The translations under genes were made by a program, and so were the position numbers. The notes below the pieces were generated by a model. It had not been told where the DNA came from. It saw only the letters and a list, made by a program, of their open reading frames with translations, and made no database searches. DNA of 64,000 nt, from the NCBI RefSeq assembly GCF_000276805.1, contig NZ_AKXQ01000014.1:1-64000 (forward strand), in the 5' to 3' direction. Shown piece by piece: positions 27,526 through 35,633 of this stretch (position 1 is the first letter of the stretch; each line of letters begins with the position of its first letter). This stretch comes from Moritella dasanensis ArB 0140 (GTDB lineage: Bacteria > Pseudomonadota > Gammaproteobacteria > Enterobacterales > Moritellaceae).

Positions 27526-28635
27526 ATGCCACGCAAGGCTAAGCTATATCACTATCAGCTACCTTTAGACTGCGCCATGATATTACGTGGCCAGTCTGTT
27601 ACCGTACGTGAAGGTTGGTTGCTTGAGCTGAGTCGCGGATCTGAAATAATGCAGCGAGGGCGCGGAGAAATAGCGCCCTTGCCTGGCTTTAGTACCGAAA
27701 CAGCAGCACAGGCAAAGCAACAACTAGAAAGTGTGATTAAAATCTGGTTGGGGCACGGTGTCGTAACACTCAGCGGCTGTTACCCCTCAGTAGCGTTTGG
27801 CTTTAGTATGGCGCTGCTGGAGTTAGAAGATGGATTACCGCAAGCTATTCATCGTAGCGATAATGATGATAACGCTAACAGTGCGTTATTATTGGCTGCT
27901 GATATTGGATTAATAACCGCTAAACATGCGCAACTTGCTAGCAGTGCGTTATGTAAGTTGAAAATAGCCACGCAAACAAGTATTAAAGCTGCTTGCCAAG
28001 ACGGCGACGTTGCACGGTACGTACTGCAGACATATCCGCATTTATGCTTACGGCTAGATGCTAACCGCCGTTGGTCATTAGCCGCCGCATTGGCATTTGC
28101 AGATCAAATCCCCACTGAATATCGCCATCGTATCGATTTTATTGAAGAGCCTTGTCATACCCCAAGTGACTGTTTACGTTTCTCCCGAGATACGGGTATT
28201 GCTATTGCGTGGGATGAAAGCTTACGGGATGCCGACTTATGGGATACAGATAGCAACTCACAAGGGCAGGGCGCTTTAGCGCTTATTTCCTCTGCGAAGT
28301 TAGAACATTCCCGTTCAGTCGTTAAGGCCATTGTGATTAAAGGCAGTGTGATTAAAGCTATTGTTATTAAACCGATGTTGACCGGAACTGTTGATTATTG
28401 CGCTGAGTTAATTGCTCATGCTCATGAACAGGGATTAACGGCGGTGATTAGCTCAAGCTTAGAATCTAGCTTTGGTTTACTGCAATTAGCGCGTTTAGCA
28501 CAAACATTAACGCCCGAGACCACGCCTGGTTTAGATACCGTTAATGTATTTAAACAGCAACTTGTTAAACCTTGGCCAAATTGCGCCTTACCCTTACTCT
28601 CCTTATCTCAATTGCCTGTGACGACCTATGAATAA
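27526..28635 (+). CDS. menC: o-Succinylbenzoate synthase
   Basis: Enolase-superfamily dehydratase giving o-succinylbenzoate from SHCHC. 369 aa, longer than the roughly 320-aa norm. Metal ligands are recognisable in LRLDANRRW (Asp), DFIEEPC (Glu) and IAWDESL (Asp); the N-terminal catalytic Lys is in CKLKIA. The C-terminal catalytic Lys region is duplicated: VKAIVIK, three residues (GSV), then IKAIVIKPMLTG, where the last copy aligns with the E. coli catalytic VVIKP. It overlaps menE by 8 nt. Confidence 0.92.
   Translation: MPRKAKLYHYQLPLDCAMILRGQSVTVREGWLLELSRGSEIMQRGRGEIAPLPGFSTETAAQAKQQLESVIKIWLGHGVVTLSGCYPSVAFGFSMALLELEDGLPQAIHRSDNDDNANSALLLAADIGLITAKHAQLASSALCKLKIATQTSIKAACQDGDVARYVLQTYPHLCLRLDANRRWSLAAALAFADQIPTEYRHRIDFIEEPCHTPSDCLRFSRDTGIAIAWDESLRDADLWDTDSNSQGQGALALISSAKLEHSRSVVKAIVIKGSVIKAIVIKPMLTGTVDYCAELIAHAHEQGLTAVISSSLESSFGLLQLARLAQTLTPETTPGLDTVNVFKQQLVKPWPNCALPLLSLSQLPVTTYE
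28321..28371 (+). repeat. In-frame tandem duplication inside menC
   Basis: 21-bp units at 28321-28341 (encoding VKAIVIK) and 28351-28371 (encoding IKAIVIK) separated by 9 bp. The units differ at several third positions, so the duplication is not brand new. Confidence 0.75.
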
Positions 28636-30193
28636 TCATGATGCTATTATCAACAACGTAATCACAACCACCCCCAATAATGACAAGTCTATTAGCGATA
28701 AGGTTAATTTTAGCGAATGGCCTTGGCTGCATTGGGCCCAGACCAATCCAGCGCAAGTGGCTTTAGTCTTTGGTGAACAGCAATTCACTTGGCAGCAAGT
28801 TAATGATTTTGTTAACGGTTATGCCCAACAGTTAAGCGTGCAAGGTGTACGAGAAGGAAGTCTCATCGCAGCAGTAAGCACTAACAACTTAACTGTGCAG
28901 TGGCTGTATTTGGCTTGTTTACGCCTCGGTGCTTGTTGCGTGATATTAGACCCGAAACAAAGTATTGAACAAGTGAATGATAAGCTGGAAACCTTAGCGG
29001 CGGCGTTTATTTGGTTATCAGATCCTGAATTGAATGTGTTGCAAGCACTTGATTATGAAGCTGCTAAGCAGTTAGTGATTACTTCCGCTGACGAGGCCGA
29101 TATTGCTGCTGAAATTAATGATGGTGTTAAATACGACGCCGAATCTGATGTCGAATGGCAAGCCCAGCGACTCGCTAGTATCGTCTTTACATCGGGGTCG
29201 AGTGGCAAAGCCAAGGCCGTCGCGCACAACGGTGACAATCACTTGCACTCAGCGGCAGGGTTATTGCAATCGTTCGTTTATACCGCACAAGACAGCTGGT
29301 TATTATCCTTACCCTTATTTCACGTATCGGGACTGGCGATTGTGTGGCGTTGGTTATTTGCTGGTGGCCAGTTGGTGTTACCGTCAGCGGATAGCTTAGT
29401 TGCACAGTTAGCACAAGTGACGCATGCCTCGCTCGTGCCGACGCAGTTAAAGCGCTATCTTAACGAACTCGATGCAAATGTAGATGTAGATGCAGATAAA
29501 GATAAAGAGCAAGAGCAAAGTACGATTAGCTTAAAGCGTATTTTGTTAGGCGGTGCTGTCATTCCGGTGGTATTAACCGACAAAGCCAAGTCCCTTGGTA
29601 TTGAATGTTGGTCTGGATACGGCATGACCGAAATGGCGTCGACTGTTACCGCTAAACTAGCTGATAGCAGCGCGGGTGTTGGCATGTTATTAGCACACAG
29701 ATCATTAACTATTTGTGCTAAAAGTATCAAAGTACGTGGTAAGAGTTTGGGAATAGGGTATTACTATCGCGGTGTATTACGTAGCATGACGGATGATAGT
29801 GGTTGGTTGGTGACGGGCGATCTTGGCGAGGTTAAATGTGGTGATGCACGATCTAATGAATTATTCATTTTAGGGCGCAATGACAACATGTTTATTTCTG
29901 GTGGTGAGAACATTCACCCAGAACAAATTGAGCGCGTTTTACTTTCGCATCCGTCCATTAATCAAGCGTTGGTGTTCCCATGCGAAGATGCAGAGTTTGG
30001 TCATCGTCCTATTGCTGTAATTGACGCGATTGGACACTTATCAGTCAGTGAAATGAATAACTACTTACAAAACAAGCTGATTAAATACATGCGACCAGTA
30101 AATTATTATGCATTGCCGGAGTCCATAAATGTGACCGGTATCAAGTTAAATCGCGCTGTTGTTCAACTATGGGTCACAAGTTTGTCCAAATAG
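28628..30193 (+). CDS. menE: o-Succinylbenzoate-CoA ligase
   Basis: Adenylate-forming enzyme of the ANL superfamily that activates o-succinylbenzoate to its CoA thioester. 521 aa. The P-loop-like motif is IVFTSGSSGKAKAV; further core motifs are SLPLFHVSGLAIVWRWLFAG, CWSGYGMTEMAS, WLVTGDLGEV and FISGGENIHPEQIE. The C-terminal lysine motif is GIKLNRAVV, slightly altered from the usual GKIDRKAL. It begins inside the menC end and closes the operon. Confidence 0.94.
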   Translation: MNNHDAIINNVITTTPNNDKSISDKVNFSEWPWLHWAQTNPAQVALVFGEQQFTWQQVNDFVNGYAQQLSVQGVREGSLIAAVSTNNLTVQWLYLACLRLGACCVILDPKQSIEQVNDKLETLAAAFIWLSDPELNVLQALDYEAAKQLVITSADEADIAAEINDGVKYDAESDVEWQAQRLASIVFTSGSSGKAKAVAHNGDNHLHSAAGLLQSFVYTAQDSWLLSLPLFHVSGLAIVWRWLFAGGQLVLPSADSLVAQLAQVTHASLVPTQLKRYLNELDANVDVDADKDKEQEQSTISLKRILLGGAVIPVVLTDKAKSLGIECWSGYGMTEMASTVTAKLADSSAGVGMLLAHRSLTICAKSIKVRGKSLGIGYYYRGVLRSMTDDSGWLVTGDLGEVKCGDARSNELFILGRNDNMFISGGENIHPEQIERVLLSHPSINQALVFPCEDAEFGHRPIAVIDAIGHLSVSEMNNYLQNKLIKYMRPVNYYALPESINVTGIKLNRAVVQLWVTSLSK

Positions 30194-30345
30194 TTGAGCT
30201 AGATGAGAATTATTCTTGCTCGCCATAAATCTGGCTTGGTGTTCGCTTTGTTTTCTTGTAGTATAGCTATTCTTCCTTATTCATCAGATGAATAGCGGTA
30301 AGGTAATCATGATTTACGATGCGATGTAACTAACAGAGATGTAGG

Positions 30346-32232
30346 ATGCTTAATATTAATACTCAGGTGATTGAGATTCCGGAACCTATGTTTCGTGGTT
30401 GGCAACAAACTGTAGAGTTGATCGCTGGAATCATGAACCTACCAGCAGCATTAATTATGCGCGTTCACCACAGTGACATGCGCATATTTTCGTCAAACGA
30501 CACCGCCAACCCAATGTCTTCATTGCTATTAGAATCTAAGCAATTAAGTTGTTATAGCGCCCAGGTTATTTATAACCGTGCGGAGTTATTAATTGAAGAT
30601 GCGTTACTTGATCCAACCTGGTCTTTGGTTGGTAATGTTAACGCTGACATTATGGCTTATTACGGCTTACCGCTTACTTGGCCAGATGGACAAGCCTTTG
30701 GTACACTTTGCGTTTTAGATACCCAAGCACGTGAATTTACCCCGCATTGCAAATTGCTGGTGGCTCGTTTTCAACAATCGATGAATGCTGATCTCGCGGT
30801 GCTTTACGAAAAAGCAGAATTACATCACGCCAACCGACAATTACAGAGTTTACTGACTAAAAAGACAATGGCGCTGAGCTTGTCGCACCAAGCGTTATTG
30901 CACGAACAAGATAGCCGCTCGGCATTAGAATCTACACTTATATACCAACAAGAATATGATGCACTTACCGGTGTCGCTAACCAGCGTTCATTAGTGCAAC
31001 AGATGGACAGCATGCTGGAATCTGTTGATGATGAAAATGAACTGGCGGTGATTTACCTTGGCATCCGCAATTTCAAATCGATTAACAACAGTTATGGCTA
31101 TGACATTGGCGACAAAGTGTTGTTGGAAGTCAGTCAGCGAATTCATCAGCAGTTAACGACTGAGTATTTAGTGGCTCGTTGCTGGGGTGACTCGTTTGCG
31201 ATAGTAGTGCGTGATGAGATTGTCGTAGAACAAGTGATTGATTTAATCTCTCGTCTTACCCGCGCTTTTGAATCGACTTTCCTAATTGATGATTTTACGA
31301 TCACCACGCGCGTTTGTTTTGGTATTGCGTTAGCAGATTCAGCCGCCGACAAAGGTATTTCGTTAGTCGAAAAAGCCGAAGCAGCAATGACGGCAAACAA
31401 AGATAAAGGCACGCATTACAACTTCTTTACGGAAGAGCTAAGCGCTGTTATTGGTGAGCGTCATTATCTTGAATCGCATTTAGCAGAAGCCCTCGATAAA
31501 CAAGAAATGTCGGTACATTATCAGCCGATGATATGTGTTAAAACGCAGCGGGTATTAGGTGCGGAAGCATTAATCCGTTGGCGTAATCCAATATTAGGCG
31601 CTGTTGCTCCAGATCGCTTTATTAATTTGGCCGAACAGAACGGCCAGATCTTAGCATTGGGTAACTTTGTATTACGTACGGCAATGAAACAAGCCGCACA
31701 GTGGCGTAATAGTTTTGGTGATGACTTTTGTATTGCGGTGAATATATCGCCTGTACAGCTGCGTGATGACAACTTAGTGTCTCGGGTTGCTCAGCTGTTA
31801 GCTTATTATCAGATACCTGGTAGTGCGTTAGAGCTTGAGATCACCGAAGGCGTATTATTACAAGACGAACAGAAGGTGACTAAATCACTTGCTGGATTAA
31901 AGAAACTCGGTGTCAGCATCTCGTTAGATGATTTTGGTACGGGTTATTCATCATTAAGTTATTTGCAGAAGTATTCGTTTGATACCTTAAAGATAGATCG
32001 CAGTTTCATTATGAATTTAATGGAATGTGATCAAAATAAAGAATTAGCGCGCGCGATTATTGCGATGGCGAAGAAGCTTAATTTACAAGTTGTGGCCGAA
32101 GGTGTCGAAACGGCAGAGCAACATCAGTTTATTGTCGATGAAGGTTGTGATTTTGGTCAGGGTTATCTGTATGGCAAACCAGTACCTGCAACTATGTTTA
32201 CATCCCAGTACCTTTGCCGAAAAGTCATTTAA
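30346..32232 (+). CDS. GAF-GGDEF-EAL protein, probable c-di-GMP phosphodiesterase
   Basis: 628 aa, cytosolic (no signal or membrane helix). A GAF sensor (about 15-165) is followed by a short coiled coil, a GGDEF domain (about 200-355) and an EAL domain (about 370-620). The GGDEF loop is degenerate (CWGDSF), so cyclase activity is unlikely. The EAL side is intact: EALIRWRNP, NISPVQLR, EITEG, DDFGTGYSSLSYL, KIDRSF and VVAEGVE, so c-di-GMP hydrolysis is the expected activity, perhaps tuned by GTP at the GGDEF domain and a ligand at the GAF domain. It stands alone between menE and ffs. Confidence 0.9.
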   Translation: MLNINTQVIEIPEPMFRGWQQTVELIAGIMNLPAALIMRVHHSDMRIFSSNDTANPMSSLLLESKQLSCYSAQVIYNRAELLIEDALLDPTWSLVGNVNADIMAYYGLPLTWPDGQAFGTLCVLDTQAREFTPHCKLLVARFQQSMNADLAVLYEKAELHHANRQLQSLLTKKTMALSLSHQALLHEQDSRSALESTLIYQQEYDALTGVANQRSLVQQMDSMLESVDDENELAVIYLGIRNFKSINNSYGYDIGDKVLLEVSQRIHQQLTTEYLVARCWGDSFAIVVRDEIVVEQVIDLISRLTRAFESTFLIDDFTITTRVCFGIALADSAADKGISLVEKAEAAMTANKDKGTHYNFFTEELSAVIGERHYLESHLAEALDKQEMSVHYQPMICVKTQRVLGAEALIRWRNPILGAVAPDRFINLAEQNGQILALGNFVLRTAMKQAAQWRNSFGDDFCIAVNISPVQLRDDNLVSRVAQLLAYYQIPGSALELEITEGVLLQDEQKVTKSLAGLKKLGVSISLDDFGTGYSSLSYLQKYSFDTLKIDRSFIMNLMECDQNKELARAIIAMAKKLNLQVVAEGVETAEQHQFIVDEGCDFGQGYLYGKPVPATMFTSQYLCRKVI

Positions 32233-32306
32233 CTGCATCGGAATTGATCGACTTGGTTGGATAGTGTGCAATCGGAATTTATAGTGAATAAAACTGCTAT
32301 AAACGG

Positions 32307-32335
32307 TTGCAAAGAATCAGTGAATAGTTAATAAT
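32307..32335 (+). promoter_or_regulatory. Probable ffs promoter
   Basis: TTGCAA (32307-32312), 17-bp spacer, AATAAT (32330-32335). Transcription would begin about 20-25 nt before the mature 4.5S 5' end, consistent with a trimmed precursor. Confidence 0.5.
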
Positions 32336-32365
32336 TCACTCGTTGTCAAGCACGACACGTTTGAT

Positions 32366-32475
32366 GGGTGCCTTATGGGTCCCTCCGCATTGATACTCTG
32401 TGAACTCGGCCAGGTCCGGAAGGAAGCAACCGCAGCAGATGATTCAAGTGCCGGAGTGAGGCTTGTAGGGTATCC
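32366..32475 (+). ncRNA. ffs: 4.5S RNA, signal recognition particle RNA
   Basis: About 110 nt. The universally conserved SRP domain IV is present: CAGGTCCGGAAGGAAGCA and GCAGATGA, with the GGAA tetraloop and asymmetric bulge that bind Ffh. The outer stem pairs GGGTGCC at the 5' end with GGGTATCC at the 3' end. The ends are estimated from this pairing. Confidence 0.93.
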
Positions 32476-33155
32476 TTCAAAAGTGTTGTGCTTTTCGCGT
32501 TTCTGACGTCCTATTATTTTAAATAAATAGGAATCAATATCTTATCAAACAATCTTCCTTTATTTTATATCCTCTTTAGTTATAGTTTCATATTACCTAT
32601 TAAGCAATTTATCTGCTAAACAATGTTCGGGCTTAACTGTTTATTATGCCAAGCGTTCAAAACTTATCTTTTCATGGTTTAAGCCAAGCTCGTGACTGCA
32701 GCCTTTATCTATTATCTTTCTCCTTAATCAGCACTATGAATTAGCAGTAAGCCGTTTCTGCCCCATTTTCAGTTAGTGCTTCTACTCATCAACATTTTAT
32801 GTATGGCAAATTGCCATACATTTTATTATGCATAAGCTTGGCAACTTGAGTTGATCTATTTATACCTAATGAAAACGGTTCGATGGAATAATTTTATACA
32901 GTGTTCTTGATGAAAGCTGTCACGATGTATCAAAAGGCATTATTGATACATCTATAAATAAAAGTCTCAATTTTGCGGAATAAAGTGCTCAAGTTATGAT
33001 TAAGTAAAAGTATATAATGTATTGATTTATAAGTTAGTTTAAAATGGTATTTAAATTATTTGCCGTCGTCTGAAAAAAGGCTTACGAAGACGTCTGTATA
33101 ATACACTTTTAGGCTATCTAGGCTTTGGTCGAATATAAATTTTAAAGGAATAACA
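32476..33155. other. Long intergenic region after ffs
   Basis: 680 bp without a recognisable gene. A weak hairpin (AAAAG/CTTTT, 32479-32495) may end ffs transcripts. A perfect palindrome lies at 32799-32821. Segments at 32592-32641 and about 32748-32763 recur in diverged form at 34605-34639 and 34444-34459. A TATAAT near 33098 may be the -10 box of the 33156 gene. Confidence 0.55.
32799..32821. terminator. Perfect 23-nt palindrome, terminator or operator
   Basis: ATGTATGGCAA-A-TTGCCATACAT, 11-bp arms around one base, followed by TTTTATTATG. With a slightly larger loop it makes a plausible forward-strand terminator. It could equally be a protein-binding dyad. Confidence 0.45.
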
Positions 33156-33638
33156 ATGACAGTATGGCTACTAGCAATTGATCGAGAGCATTCTTCTTAT
33201 GAAGAGTTGAAATATAGGAAAGTTTTAGGGCAAGGTTGGTCTGCTATTGGAGATTTATCTCCTCTCTTACCTGTTAAAAATGAGCAAAAGTTTAGAGAGA
33301 TTATTACCAATTTTGTTAGTTATGTTTATGATAACTGGACAGACAATCGAGATCCGAGTCGAATCATTTTGAATCTAACAAAATTCTCTAAAGGTGATTA
33401 TGTCATTTGTTGTGAAGGTGAGTCCGCTAGGGGAATTGCAAGGTTAACAGAGTCTGTTGAGTATCATTACGACAATCCAAAATTGTACGAATATTCTCAA
33501 GTTATTTACCCTGTAACAAGTTGGGTAGATCTAAGTGATAATGGCCATATTAAAATTAAATCAATGGGGCCTGTTGGTATTCAAAAGTATGGTGGCAACC
33601 CTGAATATATTGCATCGTTCTTTGAACCGAAAACCTAG
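33156..33638 (+). CDS. Unrecognised protein with EVE/PUA-like features
   Basis: 160 aa, no signal peptide or membrane helix. AAGGA lies about 8 nt before ATG 33156. The segment KGDYVICCEGESARGIARL, followed by a Tyr-rich stretch (YHYDNPKLYEYSQ) and VIYPVTSWVDL, resembles the layout of EVE/PUA-like domains (GDxxxxY...GIGxV...hxVxW), which often read modified DNA or RNA bases. That is a pattern impression, not an established match. AT-rich and surrounded by long non-coding stretches, together with the next gene it looks like accessory DNA. Confidence 0.65.
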   Translation: MTVWLLAIDREHSSYEELKYRKVLGQGWSAIGDLSPLLPVKNEQKFREIITNFVSYVYDNWTDNRDPSRIILNLTKFSKGDYVICCEGESARGIARLTESVEYHYDNPKLYEYSQVIYPVTSWVDLSDNGHIKIKSMGPVGIQKYGGNPEYIASFFEPKT

Positions 33639-33655
33639 AAAAGCACTTAAATTAA

Positions 33656-33711
33656 ACTAAAACAGTGTGTTGCGTTTATTTTTTCTACACGTTTCAACCC
33701 ACAGTTTTAGT
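33656..33711. repeat. Long imperfect inverted repeat between two accessory genes
   Basis: ACTAAAACAGTGTGTTG (33656-33672) pairs with CAACCCACAGTTTTAGT (33695-33711) with two mismatches; a further CGT/ACG pair extends inward. It may be a terminator for the 33156 gene. The ends lack the RYYYAAC/GTTRRRY boxes of an integron attC site. Confidence 0.55.
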
Positions 33712-33746
33712 CCGCTTAGTGCGGAGTTATGGCTCAGAAGGATATT

Positions 33747-34337
33747 ATGAATTTACAGATTGCGGAAAATTGGGTTACAAGTTACGAAAGTGCACTTAAT
33801 GGTTTGGAGTTTCATCACGAAGACCGAAAATTAGTGCCACTTGCATTGCTGCATTTAGCATTAGAACATAATGCAGCAATTATCAAACTAATTGGATTAG
33901 GGTGTCATGGTTCTGCATTTGCTTTACTACGGCCGCAGCGAGATGCATTTTTACGTGGGATTTGGTTATATCGTTGTGCTACAGATGAACAATTAAAGAA
34001 GTTTATGGATGGAAAAGAGCCACCAGGAATTAAAATTCAATTAGAACAAATTGAACAAACAGAAGGTTATCGCCATAAACAATTATCTTCGCTAATGGCC
34101 GATATTAAGATCTATTTGCACGATTATACTCATGGCGGGCTTTGCCAATCAGCAAGTAGAGATAAGGGTGACCGAATCGCAGGCGGTTATTCAGCACAAC
34201 AATTAGAATGGTTGTTAAGGCAGACATTGTTACTTTCATTTTTAACAATTCTGGAAGTCTGTTACGTATTTAATGATATGGCATGTGCGCAAAAACTGAC
34301 ATCGCAATTTAATGAGTTAGTTTCAGATGGTAACTAG
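33747..34337 (+). CDS. Unrecognised helical protein
   Basis: 196 aa from ATG 33747. This start is chosen because AAGGA is 5 nt upstream, whereas the in-frame ATG at 33729 has GGAG only 2 nt away and that GGAG sits in a small hairpin (CCGC-TTAGT-GCGG, 33712-33724). The protein is mostly helical. Notable stretches are FHHEDRKLVPLALLHLALEHN, split by ligand-like His/Glu residues, ALLRPQRDAFLRGIWLYRC, and LHDYTHGG. The last is reminiscent of HEPN/DUF5677-type or DUF6988 proteins, but I do not claim a family. Likely co-transcribed with the 33156 gene (108 bp apart). Confidence 0.65.
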   Translation: MNLQIAENWVTSYESALNGLEFHHEDRKLVPLALLHLALEHNAAIIKLIGLGCHGSAFALLRPQRDAFLRGIWLYRCATDEQLKKFMDGKEPPGIKIQLEQIEQTEGYRHKQLSSLMADIKIYLHDYTHGGLCQSASRDKGDRIAGGYSAQQLEWLLRQTLLLSFLTILEVCYVFNDMACAQKLTSQFNELVSDGN

Positions 34338-34735
34338 CTGAAAATTAATCTTTATCTGTATAGTCGTAAACGTGTTATGCAGCCGTTAATCTCATTTACC
34401 AATACTTCTGTAATGCGAACCGTACCCTTTGAAGCATAAGCACTAAGCCGTTTCTGTCCATAAATGGTTTAGGATGCTCGATCTAAGCTTTGTGAACAAT
34501 ACATGCATTCATGTTAGTGAAAACTTATGGACGTAGATAATTTATATGTTACTTAATCGGGGGGTGGGGAGTTGGATAGGTATTTTCTGGTTCTGTAGCT
34601 TCGAATTACCCATTAAAGAATGTTCAGGTTTAACTGTTCATCAATCCAAGCTGATTACTAGGGTCTTTCTTAGTCGATGTTAAAGACGCGCTAAATCGCT
34701 TGGGTTGAATCACAGGTGTTTTGCATCAGTCAGTA
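34338..34735. other. Intergenic region with diverged repeat blocks
   Basis: 398 bp without a gene. Contains TAAGCCGTTTCTGTCC (34444-34459), a block at 34514-34559 that recurs at 35442-35487, and a block at 34605-34639 that resembles 32592-32641. Confidence 0.5.
34514..34559 (+). repeat. Dispersed intergenic repeat, copy 1
   Basis: Starts TTAGTGAAAACTTATGGACG and continues through TTTATATGT. The second copy at 35442-35487 has the same frame of matches with scattered substitutions. Both lie outside genes and in the same orientation. Confidence 0.5.
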
Positions 34736-35272
34736 CTAAAAAGCAAATCTCACGCCTATACCAGCGATTGAAGAGTCCACATCGGTATCAAATACCAGGT
34801 ATTCTGCATAAATGTCAATTGTATCTAAAACATCGATGCTAGCACCAATACCGCCGAATATCTCTTCGCCATCAGCATCATCTTTCGATGAACCCACTTC
34901 AACATCAATATTAACTAAAGCGACACCTAATTTTGCATAAACCTCAAAAAATGGCCCTATTGGTAAGTAACCAACACCTGCTAGTGTAAAGGCTGATGCA
35001 TCAATGTCATAATTAGTATTTGCTACTGTGCCACTATATCCACCAAGGTCGTAATAACCCAGTTCGGCAGCAACCATAAAAACATTAGAGTCGATGAGGG
35101 TATAGCCGACGAATAAACCAGGTACCACGTCGTCGTCATCGAAGCCACCTTCTTCTACATTGGCCTGATACACACCAGCACCAATATATAAACCATCTGC
35201 ATGCGCCAGAGAAGGGCTGTTGGCCGCGAGGATAAAGGTGGTCATTGCTATTAATTGAGGGAATTTGTTCAT
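34736..35272 (-). CDS. Small outer-membrane beta-barrel protein
   Basis: 178 aa. A signal peptide (about 1-25, cut near SLAHA-DG) precedes a barrel of alternating amphipathic strands: GLYIGAGVYQANV, GLFVGYTLI, FMVAAELGYYDLGGY, FTLAGVGYLPIG, FEVYAKLGVALVNIDV, EEIFGGIGASIDV, IDIYAEYLVFD. It ends in IAGIGVRFAF, the C-terminal aromatic signature recognised by the Bam complex. The loops are Asp-rich. Comparable to 8-stranded Ail/OmpX/OmpA-barrel proteins; function unknown. The ribosome site is AGGAG. Confidence 0.8.
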   Translation of the reverse strand: MNKFPQLIAMTTFILAANSPSLAHADGLYIGAGVYQANVEEGGFDDDDVVPGLFVGYTLIDSNVFMVAAELGYYDLGGYSGTVANTNYDIDASAFTLAGVGYLPIGPFFEVYAKLGVALVNIDVEVGSSKDDADGEEIFGGIGASIDVLDTIDIYAEYLVFDTDVDSSIAGIGVRFAF

Positions 35273-35633
35273 GTAAGCTCCTGTCGATATATCGACTTTA
35301 ATTACGTTAGTCTTCCAAACCTCTTACAAGCATTACGTGTCGGTACTATTTTAATTACTCGAAATAAGCTATCTACCGCCACATACATTACATAAAGCTA
35401 GACGCTATATTTATTTGCGCCAACTTTCCTTTCACTTCATTTTAGTGAAAAATGATGGATATAGATTATTTATATGTGATTGAATAGAGGGGAGTAGGGT
35501 CAGGTATGACGGGAGCATAATGCAGCTATTAGCATTACTTAGGGGGATTAAGGTACGTGGTTTAGACTGTGGACGAGAAGAGTCCCCTTGCTAGGGGGAC
35601 TTAAATTGTAACTATTTCTATACCTAGAATTGA
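35273..35633. other. Intergenic region, repeat copy 2 and terminator-like hairpin
   Basis: 361 bp without a gene. It contains the second repeat copy (35442-35487) and a hairpin AGTCCCC/GGGGACT (35581-35601) just downstream of the hflX-like stop on the minus strand, a possible terminator though without a T-run. Confidence 0.5.
35442..35487 (+). repeat. Dispersed intergenic repeat, copy 2
   Basis: Starts TTAGTGAAAAATGATGGATA and continues through TTTATATGTGATTGAATAGA; counterpart of 34514-34559. Confidence 0.5.

Noticed and set aside
33656-33711. Integron attC site between the two accessory genes
   Set aside because: A long imperfect palindrome is present, but the RYYYAAC and GTTRRRY end boxes and the bulge pattern are missing, and no integrase is nearby.
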